Made by a program: the position numbers and the translations under genes. Source: Phytohabitans houttuyneae (GTDB lineage: Bacteria; Actinomycetota; Actinomycetes; Mycobacteriales; Micromonosporaceae). Taken from it: a stretch of 64,000 nucleotides of DNA. Below are positions 8,675 to 15,865 of this stretch, in pieces (within the stretch, counting starts at the first letter, position 1; each line of letters opens with the position of its first letter). The notes below the pieces were generated by a model. That model was not told where the DNA came from. It was given only the letters and a program-made list of their open reading frames with translations, and searched no databases. Location: the NCBI RefSeq assembly GCF_011764425.1, contig NZ_BLPF01000002.1, forward strand, positions 1,178,997 through 1,242,996, given 5' to 3'.

Positions 8675-9346
8675 TCAGCGCGGAGGGACGAGGCCGTGTT
8701 CGTAGGCGAACACGACGATCTGTACCCGGTCGCGCAGGCCGAGCTTGCGCAGGATCGCACCGATGTGTGTCTTCACGGTGGACTCGCTGGCGAAGACCTG
8801 GGCGGCTATCTCGGCGTTGGACAGTCCGCGGGCGGCGGCGGTGAAGACGTCGCGTTCCTTGTCGGTCAGCGCGAGGTACGCCTCGGGTGTCGGCACGGGC
8901 GCCCGGAAGTGGTGGTCCATCAGCGTGGTCAGGTCGGGCGGCGCCAGCACCGCGTTGCCACTGTGGACGGTGCGGATGGCGTCGCGCAGCATCACCGGGG
9001 TGGTGTCCTTGAGCAGGAAGCCGCTGGCCCCGTACCGGATGGCGGTGGCCGCCTGGTCGTCGAGGTTGAAGGTGGTCAGCACCAGCACGCGGACCGGCTT
9101 GGGGCGGCGGCTGACCCGCTCGGGCAGGAAGATCTGCCGGGTGGCCTCGACGCCGTCCATGCCCGGCATGCGGATGTCCATCAGCACGACGTCGGGCGCC
9201 AGTTCGTCGACGAGGCGGACCGCCTCGCTTCCGTCGCCGGCCGTGCCGACCACGGACATGCCCTCCTGCGCGTCCACGATGACCGCCACGCCGGAGCGGA
9301 AGAGCTCCTGGTCGTCGGCGAGCAGGACGCTGATCGGCCCGGTCAC
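8675..9346 (-). CDS. LuxR/NarL-family response regulator
   Basis: 223 residues. The receiver domain starts ISVLLADDQELFRSGV (acidic pocket), with the phosphoacceptor Asp57 in PDVVLMDIRMPG, the switch Thr in VLVLTTF and the Lys of FLLKDTTP. A LuxR-type helix-turn-helix follows at about residues 158-218 (LTDKERDVFTAAARGLSNAEIA, then STVKTHIGAILRKLG). GTG 9346 overlaps the kinase stop (GTGA), so the two are translationally coupled. It is the last gene of a five-gene operon after dipeptidase, racemase, ligase and kinase. It probably reads out a cell-envelope signal and may control the operon itself, although known glycopeptide-resistance operons use an OmpR-type VanR, not a NarL-type regulator. 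Confidence 0.92.
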   Translation of the reverse strand: MTGPISVLLADDQELFRSGVAVIVDAQEGMSVVGTAGDGSEAVRLVDELAPDVVLMDIRMPGMDGVEATRQIFLPERVSRRPKPVRVLVLTTFNLDDQAATAIRYGASGFLLKDTTPVMLRDAIRTVHSGNAVLAPPDLTTLMDHHFRAPVPTPEAYLALTDKERDVFTAAARGLSNAEIAAQVFASESTVKTHIGAILRKLGLRDRVQIVVFAYEHGLVPPR

Positions 9347-10614
9347 GACAGCGGCTCCCGCACGGGGATCCACGCGGTCGCGGTGAACCTCGGCTCCCCG
9401 GCCACCTCGTGCCGGTCGACGTCGAGCCGGCCGCCGACCGACTCCACCCGCTGCCGCATGCCGGTCAGGCCCTGGCCGGCGGTCCAGTCCGCGCGGTGGG
9501 GTGCCAGCGCGGCGTTGCTCACCGAGATCCGCAGGGTGGCCTCCCAGTCTCCGTCCGGCCAGCGGCGTTCCACGGTGATGGGGTGATCCCGCCGGCCGTG
9601 TTTCATCGCGTTTGTCACCATTTCCTGCAACGTGCGGAATGCGATCAGGTCCAGCTCCGGCGGCATCGTCCGGGGCGTGCCGGTCTGTGTGGAGACCACA
9701 CCGTGGCCGCTCGTGCGCAGCCCTTCTATCAGGCTGTCCAGGTCCGGCGTCGACGCCGCGAGCCCCTCCTGCGTGGCCGTCAGCACCTGCCGCACGCTCT
9801 GCAGCGAGGTCCGGGCCGAGGTGGCGATGTTCGCCAGGGTCGTCTTGAGCGCTGCCGGGTCGCCGTCCGGCAGGTACTGGCCGGACTCGGCCTGGGCGAG
9901 TATCACCGCGAGGGAGTGGCCGACGACGTCGTGCACCTCCCGCGCGAGCTGGGCCTGGTCCTCGCGCAGCCGGGCGATCTGCCGGGCCTGGGCCCGGTCC
10001 GCCTCGGCCCGGGCCACGTCCGCCGAGGCCAGATCGACAGTGGTACGGGCGCGCGCCGCCACGCGCAGCACCATGCCGGCCATCCACGGCACACCCAGCA
10101 GGGCCGCCCCGATCAACGCGGCGAACGGCTGCCACGTCTCACCGAGGGCCTGCAGCGCGCTCAGGTCGAGAAAACCGGACAGGAGCCGCCGGATCTCGGG
10201 AGCCAGGAACAGCACGGCGACCGCCGCGCCGGCCGGTACGGACAGCGCGCTGAGCCAGACCACCGTCGTGTTGCCCCAGCGGGCGGTCCCGAACGCCACC
10301 ACCGCGATGGCCAGCTCGGTGGGGAGGATCGGGACGCCGACCACGACGTGAATCGCGGCCAGCGCCCACACCAGCGCGAGCGCGGCGCCCGGGGCGAGGC
10401 GGCTGACGCCCACCGCCGCCCCCGTGACCACCGCCACCACCGCGAGCAGCGCCACAAGCCGGGCGGGGGTGACCATCCCGAGCGGGGCCGGGCCGGCGTA
10501 CTCGTCGTACGGGCCGTAGTTCAAGATCGCGATGACCAGACCGAGGGCCGCGACGATCAGCCCGGCCGCGGCGTCCGGCAGCCAATCCTGCCAGGCGGGT
10601 CGGGGCACGTTCAC
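9343..10614 (-). CDS. Sensor histidine kinase (HisKA_3, NarL-partner type)
   Basis: 423 residues. The first 190 carry about five or six membrane helices (for example GLIVAALGLVIAIL, LLAVVAVVTGAAVG, VAVLFLAPE). A coiled linker leads to the dimerisation helix with phosphoacceptor His228 in REVHDVVGHSLAVIL. The ATPase domain shows the N-box QEMVTNAMKHG and the G-box GQGLTGMRQRVESVGG. There is almost no extracellular sensor domain, as in intramembrane-sensing kinases such as LiaS or VraS that respond to cell-wall stress; that functional analogy is inference. GTG 10614 starts 9 bases after the ligase stop, and the gene end overlaps the response regulator start. Confidence 0.92.
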   Translation of the reverse strand: MNVPRPAWQDWLPDAAAGLIVAALGLVIAILNYGPYDEYAGPAPLGMVTPARLVALLAVVAVVTGAAVGVSRLAPGAALALVWALAAIHVVVGVPILPTELAIAVVAFGTARWGNTTVVWLSALSVPAGAAVAVLFLAPEIRRLLSGFLDLSALQALGETWQPFAALIGAALLGVPWMAGMVLRVAARARTTVDLASADVARAEADRAQARQIARLREDQAQLAREVHDVVGHSLAVILAQAESGQYLPDGDPAALKTTLANIATSARTSLQSVRQVLTATQEGLAASTPDLDSLIEGLRTSGHGVVSTQTGTPRTMPPELDLIAFRTLQEMVTNAMKHGRRDHPITVERRWPDGDWEATLRISVSNAALAPHRADWTAGQGLTGMRQRVESVGGRLDVDRHEVAGEPRFTATAWIPVREPLS

Positions 10615-10623
10615 CCAGCGACC

Positions 10624-11583
10624 TTACGACGCGCCGGCCAGGACATCCTGGATGAGGATGTCGAGCAGCTCGGGGTACGGCACGCCGGCGGCGGCGAACA
10701 TCCGCGGCACCTGGGACTGGCCGGTGAACCCGGGCGTGGTGTTGACCTCGTTGAGGACCGGACCGTCCGCGGTGAGGAAGAAGTCGACCCGGACGACGCC
10801 GCTGCACCCCAATGCGTCGTACATGCCGAGGGCGGCGTGTTCGAGCGCCTTGCGGTCCGCCTCGGCCAGCGGAGCCGGCACCCGGAAGACGGCCGATCCG
10901 TCGTACTTGGTGGCGTAGTCGAAGACGCCGCCGGCGACCACGATCTCCAGCGCCGGCGCGACGATCCGGGCGCCGCCCGGGCGGGCCAGCACGGCGAGGT
11001 CCACCTCCCGCCCCTCGACCACGTCTTCGACCAGCACCCGCCGGTCCAGCGCCAGCGCGGCGCCGACCGCCGCTGCCAGCTGCTCCGGGCGGTCCACCCG
11101 GGCGACACCGCGGCTCGAACCGGCCGCGACCGGTTTGACGACGACCGGGTGGGTCCAGGTGTACGTCGCGGCGGTCGCGGCCGTGAGCAGGACGCCGGGC
11201 GCGGTCGCGATGCCGATCGCGCCCGCCACCAGCTTGGTGACCCACTTGTCCATCGCGAGCGCGCCGGCGCTCAGGCCGGAGCCGGCGTACGGCACGCCGG
11301 CGAGGTCGAGCAGCGCGGCCACCGTGCCGTCCTCGCCGCGCGGCCCGTGCAGCAGCGGCAGCGCCACGTCGCAGCCCTGGAGAGTCTCGACCGCGCCGGC
11401 CAGGCCGACCGGGCGGTCACCCTCGTCGCGCCAGCCACCGTCCGCGCCGATGGTCAGGACCACCACCTGGTACCGGGCGGGGTCGAGCGCCGCCGTGGCC
11501 GCGGCGGCGGAGGCGAGGGAGACCTCGTGTTCGCAGTTCTGGCCGCCGCCGATGACGGCGACCCGGGTGCGGCGTGTGCTCAT
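10624..11583 (-). CDS. ddl: D-alanine--D-alanine ligase family protein
   Basis: 319 residues, ATP-grasp ligase joining two D-amino acids for the peptidoglycan stem peptide. The N-terminal GGGQNCEHEVSLASA loop holds the catalytic Glu, VVKPVAAGSSRGVARV is the ATP-grasp segment with the active-site Ser, and VRVDFFLTADGPVLNEVNTTPGFTG supplies the metal-binding Asp, Glu and Asn. The omega loop reads DYATKYDGS with the Tyr that Ddl uses for dipeptide formation and ends in VPAPL. After NTTPGFTG the sequence is QSQVP, with Gln where VanA/VanC-type ligases usually have Arg and Ddl a Leu or Met; I infer the second-substrate specificity is uncertain. The gene overlaps the racemase by ATGA and precedes the kinase by 9 bases. 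Confidence 0.88.
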   Translation of the reverse strand: MSTRRTRVAVIGGGQNCEHEVSLASAAAATAALDPARYQVVVLTIGADGGWRDEGDRPVGLAGAVETLQGCDVALPLLHGPRGEDGTVAALLDLAGVPYAGSGLSAGALAMDKWVTKLVAGAIGIATAPGVLLTAATAATYTWTHPVVVKPVAAGSSRGVARVDRPEQLAAAVGAALALDRRVLVEDVVEGREVDLAVLARPGGARIVAPALEIVVAGGVFDYATKYDGSAVFRVPAPLAEADRKALEHAALGMYDALGCSGVVRVDFFLTADGPVLNEVNTTPGFTGQSQVPRMFAAAGVPYPELLDILIQDVLAGAS

Positions 11584-12749
11584 GTCAGGCTCCCGTGCGG
11601 GTCGCGGTTGTCGGCGGGCAGGACGTGGCGGCGAAGCCGCGGGCCGAGCCCGGTGACCAGCTCGTGCGCGATCGTGTCCGCCCAGCCCGCCCAGTCCTGG
11701 AGCGTCGGCTCGCCGCCGCCACCCGGGCCGAACACGGTGGCGGTCTCGCCGGGCCGTACCGGGTCGTCGCCGAGGTCGACGACGAGCTGGTCCATGGAGA
11801 TGCGGCCGGCGATGCGGCGCCGCCGGCCGCGGACCTGCACCTCCGCCCGGGCCCAGGCGTGGCGGGGCAGGCCGTCGCCGTACCCGACCGGCACCAGCCC
11901 GAGCGTGGTCGCGGCCGGCGCGTGCCAGGCGTGGCCGTAGCCGACCGGAGTGCCGGCCGCGACGCGGCGCACGGCGACGACGGGGGCGGCAAGCGTCAGC
12001 GCGGTACGCAGGGCGGTGGTGCCGGTCGGGTCGATGCCGACCAGCGCGGCACCGACCCGTACCAGATCGAAATGGGCGCGCGGCTCGGTGAGGGCCGCCG
12101 CGGAGGCGGCCAGGTGGCGCACGGCCGGTCGCAGTCCCGCGTCGCGGGCCGCGGCCACCCCCCACTCGAACAGCCGCCGGCCGGCTGCGTTGGCCGGATG
12201 CCCGGGCGTCTCCGCGCACGCGAGGTGTCCCATCACGCCGACCACCCGGATCCGCCCTTCCCGCTCGGCGGCGTACGCCCGGCGGCACAGCTCGAGCCAC
12301 GCCCCGGGTTCCGCGCCGTCGCGGGCCATGCCGGTGTCCAGGTGCAGGTGCACCCGCGCGAGACCGTCCGCGCGGGCGATCGCGTCGAGGTGGTCACGGC
12401 TGGGCACCGCCAGGTCGACGCACCGGCGCACCGCCGTGTCGAAGTCGGCGTCGACCGGGTTGAGCCAGCTCAGCACCGGTACCCGCAGGCCGGCGTCGCG
12501 CAGGGCGGCGGCCTCGTCGACGCTCGTCACGCCCAGCCAGCCCGCGCCGGCGGCGATGGCCGTGCGCGCGACGTCGACGGCGCCATGGCCGAACCCGTCG
12601 GCCTTGACCACCGCCATCAGCTCCGCCGCGGTACGCCGCCTGAGCAGCCGGACGTTGTGCGCGACGGCGTTCAGGTCGACGGTCAGCCGCGCGCCTTCGC
12701 CACGCGGCTCGTGGGGGGCGAGCACGGTCGCGGTCGCGGGGTGTGTCAC
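11580..12749 (-). CDS. alr: Alanine racemase
   Basis: 389 residues, fold-type III PLP enzyme making D-alanine from L-alanine. The PLP lysine is in AVVKADGFGHG (the usual motif is VVKADAYGHG). The catalytic Tyr is in GTPVGYGHAWHA, the phosphate-binding pattern is around VRVGAALVGIDP, and GRISMDQLVVDLGD is the usual C-terminal signature. There is no membrane domain, unlike the VanT serine racemases. GTG 12749 overlaps the upstream dipeptidase (GTGA) and the end overlaps the ligase (ATGA). Its placement between a D-Ala-D-Ala dipeptidase and a D-Ala ligase suggests dedicated supply of a D-amino acid to that ligase. It could racemise serine instead; the sequence does not decide this. Confidence 0.92.
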   Translation of the reverse strand: MTHPATATVLAPHEPRGEGARLTVDLNAVAHNVRLLRRRTAAELMAVVKADGFGHGAVDVARTAIAAGAGWLGVTSVDEAAALRDAGLRVPVLSWLNPVDADFDTAVRRCVDLAVPSRDHLDAIARADGLARVHLHLDTGMARDGAEPGAWLELCRRAYAAEREGRIRVVGVMGHLACAETPGHPANAAGRRLFEWGVAAARDAGLRPAVRHLAASAAALTEPRAHFDLVRVGAALVGIDPTGTTALRTALTLAAPVVAVRRVAAGTPVGYGHAWHAPAATTLGLVPVGYGDGLPRHAWARAEVQVRGRRRRIAGRISMDQLVVDLGDDPVRPGETATVFGPGGGGEPTLQDWAGWADTIAHELVTGLGPRLRRHVLPADNRDPHGSLT

Positions 12750-13369
12750 GCCTCCGGCTCCGTCAGGACCGGGCCGTACAGCGCGGCGGGCGCGCCGGTC
12801 ATCAAGGCCCAGTACCGGTCGCCGTAGCTCCAGTGCCACCACTCCGTGGGGTAGTTCACCAGGCCGGCGCCGCCCAGCACCTTGGCCAGCAGCTCCCGGC
12901 GCGCCCGGGCGTCCGCGTCGACGCCCTCCGCGTCGAAGTAGCATGCCCCGCCGGACTGCTCCGGTGTCGCGTCGATCGGCGTGCCCATGTCCAGCTCCGC
13001 GCCCTCCGCGTCGGCCAGCGTGAGGTCCACCGCCGCGGCCGCGACGTGCGGCGCCACCTCGACCGGTGACACGAACCTGCTCGTCAGGCGGTGCAGCTCG
13101 GCGGCGGGCAGCTCCGGGTGCAGGAGCCGAAGCTGCGCCGCGTAGGCGGAGATGATGGCCCGCTGCTGCCGGACCGGGCGATGACCCTCCACCACCAGCA
13201 GCCGAAGCCCGGCCGGCAGGGCGTCACGCGCGGTGGCGAGCCGCTCGCCCAGGCCCCGGCGGACCCACGCCCGTGCCGGCCCGAAGTCCGCGTCGAGGCG
13301 TACCAACGCCTCGCCGGCGTCGCGCACCGGCACGGCCGACACCCGAGGATCGGAAAGCAAGATTGTCAT
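12746..13369 (-). CDS. D-Ala-D-Ala dipeptidase, VanX family (M15D)
   Basis: 207 residues, zinc dipeptidase that hydrolyses D-alanyl-D-alanine in the cytoplasm. VVEGHRPVRQQ contains the transition-state Arg region. VAPHVAAAAVDLTLAD supplies the first zinc His and the Asp (SxHxxGxAxD in VanX, here with Ala in place of Gly). PTEWWHWSYGD holds the catalytic Glu and last zinc His. LDMGTPID is also typical. There is no signal peptide. It is the first gene of the overlapping dipeptidase-racemase-ligase-kinase-regulator operon. No good ribosome site precedes ATG 13369. Together with the ligase it could exchange the cell's D-Ala-D-Ala pool, or simply recycle dipeptide; not proven. Confidence 0.88.
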   Translation of the reverse strand: MTILLSDPRVSAVPVRDAGEALVRLDADFGPARAWVRRGLGERLATARDALPAGLRLLVVEGHRPVRQQRAIISAYAAQLRLLHPELPAAELHRLTSRFVSPVEVAPHVAAAAVDLTLADAEGAELDMGTPIDATPEQSGGACYFDAEGVDADARARRELLAKVLGGAGLVNYPTEWWHWSYGDRYWALMTGAPAALYGPVLTEPEA

Positions 13370-13397
13370 GATCCGAAGGTGGCGGCAGGCGGAGCGG

Positions 13398-13418
13398 GGC
13401 GCCTCAGCCTGAGGTGCC
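13398..13418. repeat. Inverted repeat upstream of the dipeptidase operon
   Basis: ggcgcctcag and ctgaggtgcc form 10-bp arms (one mismatch that would be a G-U pair) around a single base, 29 bases before the dipeptidase start. The near-zero loop suits a protein-binding palindrome better than a terminator. It could be the operon's operator, possibly for the encoded response regulator. Confidence 0.35.
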
Positions 13419-13470
13419 GGCGGGCGGTACCCGGGTACGAACGACCGGCACCCGGGGCCAGCCGGTCGGG

Positions 13471-14085
13471 CTACCCGGGGTCGGCGGGTGCGACAGCCGC
13501 GATCGTGGCTTGCGGCCGCTGGACGCCGTCACTGGGCCGCCGCAGGCGCTCGACCTCCGTGAAACCCGCCCGCGCCAGCCGCTCGGAGAACGCGTCGACG
13601 GGCCAGCGGTAAGCCGTCACGACCTTGTGGTCGAAGGCCTCGACCTCGTCGCCGTCGACGAAGCCGACCACCAGCGCGCCGCCCGGGGCCATCACCCGCC
13701 GAAACTCGGCGAGCACGACATCGAGGTCCGGTGGCGGCAGGTGGATCAGCGAGTACCAGGCCAGGATGCCGGCGACGGACCCGCCGGCCGCGTCGAGGCT
13801 CCCCATCGACCCGAGCCGGTACACGCCATCCGGATGGGCCGTCCTGGCATGGGCGATGAACTCGGGGACCAGGTCGATGCCCGTCGCGTCGACGCCCATG
13901 GCGCGCAGGTGAGCGGTGAGGTGGCCGGGTCCGCAGCCGAGGTCGAGCACCGTGCCCGGCCGGACTGCCAGGTTGCGCCCGATCAAGGCCAGGTCATCGG
14001 CGTGCACCTGCTCGGTCGTGCCGAACAGTTCGATGTAGAGGTCCGCGACCGACCCGTACGACTGCCGCACCTGCTCCAGGTTCAT
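13471..14085 (-). CDS. Class I SAM-dependent methyltransferase
   Basis: 204 residues. The SAM-binding motif is VLDLGCGPGHLTAHL, followed by the acidic second motif TGIDLVPEFIAHAR and SLIHLPPPDLDVVLAEFRRVMAPGGALVVG, the usual motifs of the Methyltransf_11/25 type. It probably methylates a small molecule; substrate unknown. It is transcribed toward the dipeptidase operon but 101 bases and an inverted repeat separate them, so it is likely its own unit. The start ATG 14085 has no Shine-Dalgarno sequence; a TATAGT hexamer 6 bases upstream suggests leaderless expression. Confidence 0.88.
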   Translation of the reverse strand: MNLEQVRQSYGSVADLYIELFGTTEQVHADDLALIGRNLAVRPGTVLDLGCGPGHLTAHLRAMGVDATGIDLVPEFIAHARTAHPDGVYRLGSMGSLDAAGGSVAGILAWYSLIHLPPPDLDVVLAEFRRVMAPGGALVVGFVDGDEVEAFDHKVVTAYRWPVDAFSERLARAGFTEVERLRRPSDGVQRPQATIAAVAPADPG

Positions 14086-14091
14086 CGCGCG

Positions 14092-14097
14092 ACTATA
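14092..14097 (-). promoter_or_regulatory. -10 element of a leaderless promoter
   Basis: TATAGT on the minus strand lies 6 bases upstream of the methyltransferase ATG at 14085. Best match to the bacterial -10 consensus among the leaderless candidates in this window. Confidence 0.6.
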
Positions 14098-14244
14098 CGG
14101 GCCGCGCCCGGTAGGGAGTCGGGCACCGCCCGAGCGTGCACAGAGGACAGTTGTCGGCTATTGGACGCGGGGCCACCTTCTGTTGATCTTTTCGCTGTGA
14201 CAACTTGCTCCTATCGAGGCGGCGCCGGTGTGGGAGCTGATGGC

Positions 14245-14808
14245 GTGAGCAATGGATGGTCGCTTTTCTTCGCAATGGCCGGACTCATCGTCAACGGCGT
14301 CGGCATCGGCTTCATCGCAATACAGGTGACCCTCGCGAGGAACGCTGAAAAGAGGGAGCTGACACGCGGACGCAAGGAGTCGACCACCGACGCGTACGGC
14401 TCGACCCAGGAGCATCGGGCAGCATTGCGAAAAGAGCTCCCCGACGACTGGGACAAAGCGGAGGTCGCCGCGTTTCTGGCGCGAATCGACAGCGGCGACG
14501 TCGCCGCTGTCACTGCCCTCAAGGAGTACCTCGGCCACCTCGAGACCCTTTCCGTGGGCGTCGCCAGCGGGGTCTACGACATCGAAGTGATGGACACCCT
14601 CTGCGGTCCACGGCTCATCAACGCCGTGAAGCATTACCGGCCGTTCATCGAGGCCAGGAGCAAAGAGATCGAATACGAGGGGTACTGCGCCGAACTTCTG
14701 TGGTTGTCCAAGGAGTTGCAGCGAAAGAACTTCAGCCGGTCGCCCTACGTCCCCTTGGCGGAAAGGACCCGCCGGTCGCGTCCCGCCATTGCGGAAGGTC
14801 CGTCCTGA
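14245..14808 (+). CDS. DUF4760-like membrane-anchored protein
   Basis: 187 residues. One N-terminal membrane helix (SLFFAMAGLIVNGVGIGFIAIQV) is followed by a charged linker (RNAEKRELTRGRKEST) and a helical cytoplasmic domain containing VTALKEYLGHLETLSVGVASGVYDIEVMDTLCGPRLINAVKHYRPFI in outline. The combination of 'LEtLsvGv..GvyD' with 'rLi..w..y.pyI' is characteristic of DUF4760 proteins, whose function is not known. GTG 14245 has gggag 8 bases upstream. A/T content is noticeably higher than in neighbouring genes (for example GAGAACTGA-like codons, aaagagctc), hinting at more recent acquisition. It converges on the fructosamine-kinase-like gene with 20 bases between stops. Confidence 0.7.
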   Translation: MSNGWSLFFAMAGLIVNGVGIGFIAIQVTLARNAEKRELTRGRKESTTDAYGSTQEHRAALRKELPDDWDKAEVAAFLARIDSGDVAAVTALKEYLGHLETLSVGVASGVYDIEVMDTLCGPRLINAVKHYRPFIEARSKEIEYEGYCAELLWLSKELQRKNFSRSPYVPLAERTRRSRPAIAEGPS

Positions 14809-14828
14809 GCCGGCAACAGCGTCGACCG

Positions 14829-15713
14829 TCAGCCCAGCGTCCGGAACGGGGCGAGGGTGGCGCGGATCTGGTCGGCCGCGCCCCAGTCGTCGTCGAACTG
14901 GGCCAGCACGGCCAGGTGCTGTCGCAACTGGACGATCGGCATGCGGGCCTGCCAGCCGCTGTCGAGGCCGGTCAGCTCCGCGTAGACGGTGAAGAAGCGC
15001 CGCGCCTCGGGCGGGGGAGCGGTGGTCCACACGTGGGCGAGGTCGACCTCGGCCCACATGTAGGAGACCGCCGGGTCGATCAGCGCGGGCTGCCCGTCCG
15101 GGGTGGCCAGGACGTTCTGGGCCCACAGGTCGCCGTGCGTCAGGCATGCCGGCCGGTCCGGCAGCAGGTCGGGCAGCTTGTGACACAGCCGCTCCAGGGC
15201 CGCCCGGTCTTCGCGGTCGAGGGCGGCCTCGACGCGGGGCTCCCCGAGCCAGCGCAGGAGCCGGTGCTGTGCGAAGAAGGCGAAGCCGTCCTCGTCCCAG
15301 GTGTTGGCCTGCCGGCGGCGGCCCAGCCAGTTGTCGCGGTGCCACCCGAAGCGGGGATGGGTGGTGCTCGTGTGCAGGCGGGCGAGCACGTGCGCGAACC
15401 GCTCCCAGAACGTCTCGCTCCGGGGCCTTGGCGCGAGCATCGACAGCACCAGCAGGTCCCGGTCCGCGAGGATCACCTCTGGCGTCGCCACGCCGCCGAG
15501 CTCGCGCAGGGCGGCCAGCCCTTCCGCCTCCGCCACGAAGACGTCGTCGGCGGGCGTGTCGGCGAAGGCCTTGACGAACACCGGCGGCGCGCCCCGGCGG
15601 GTGGCAATGCCCGCGAGCGCCGCGAGACCACCCGCCGCCGGCTCCACGGCGACGACATCGGGCATCTTCGCCCGAAGCAGGCGCTCCAGCAGGAACGCCG
15701 TCGAACCCGTCAC
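14829..15713 (-). CDS. Fructosamine kinase / ketosamine-3-kinase family protein
   Basis: 294 residues with a protein-kinase-like fold. PVFVKAFAD has the ATP-binding Lys, FWERFAHVLARLHTSTTHPRFGWHRDNWLG is the family's hallmark block (FGWHxDNxLG), ACLTHGDLWAQNVL is the catalytic HGDLWxxN loop, and PALIDPAVSYMWAEVDLA is the metal-binding DPA segment. Family members phosphorylate sugar adducts on protein lysines so that they break down, a repair reaction; some act on other small molecules. GTG 15713 is preceded by ggagg with a 5-base spacing. It is divergent from the propeller-like membrane protein and stands alone. Confidence 0.88.
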   Translation of the reverse strand: MTGSTAFLLERLLRAKMPDVVAVEPAAGGLAALAGIATRRGAPPVFVKAFADTPADDVFVAEAEGLAALRELGGVATPEVILADRDLLVLSMLAPRPRSETFWERFAHVLARLHTSTTHPRFGWHRDNWLGRRRQANTWDEDGFAFFAQHRLLRWLGEPRVEAALDREDRAALERLCHKLPDLLPDRPACLTHGDLWAQNVLATPDGQPALIDPAVSYMWAEVDLAHVWTTAPPPEARRFFTVYAELTGLDSGWQARMPIVQLRQHLAVLAQFDDDWGAADQIRATLAPFRTLG

Positions 15714-15865
15714 GACAGCCTCCACTCCGTCCGGGTGCTTGTCCGCAAGATCATATGGAACCGGTCCGGCCCGCCCCCACCCCGCACCCGCCGGGGCGCC
15801 GCCGGCGACGGTCCGATGAGGACGGTCGCCGCTCTTCCAGCGAACGACCGGGTAGGGAGTGGCCC

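Noticed and set aside
8675-13369. Classical VanHAX vancomycin-resistance cluster
   Set aside because: There is no VanH lactate dehydrogenase, the ligase keeps the Ddl-type Tyr in its omega loop, and the regulator is not of the VanR type.
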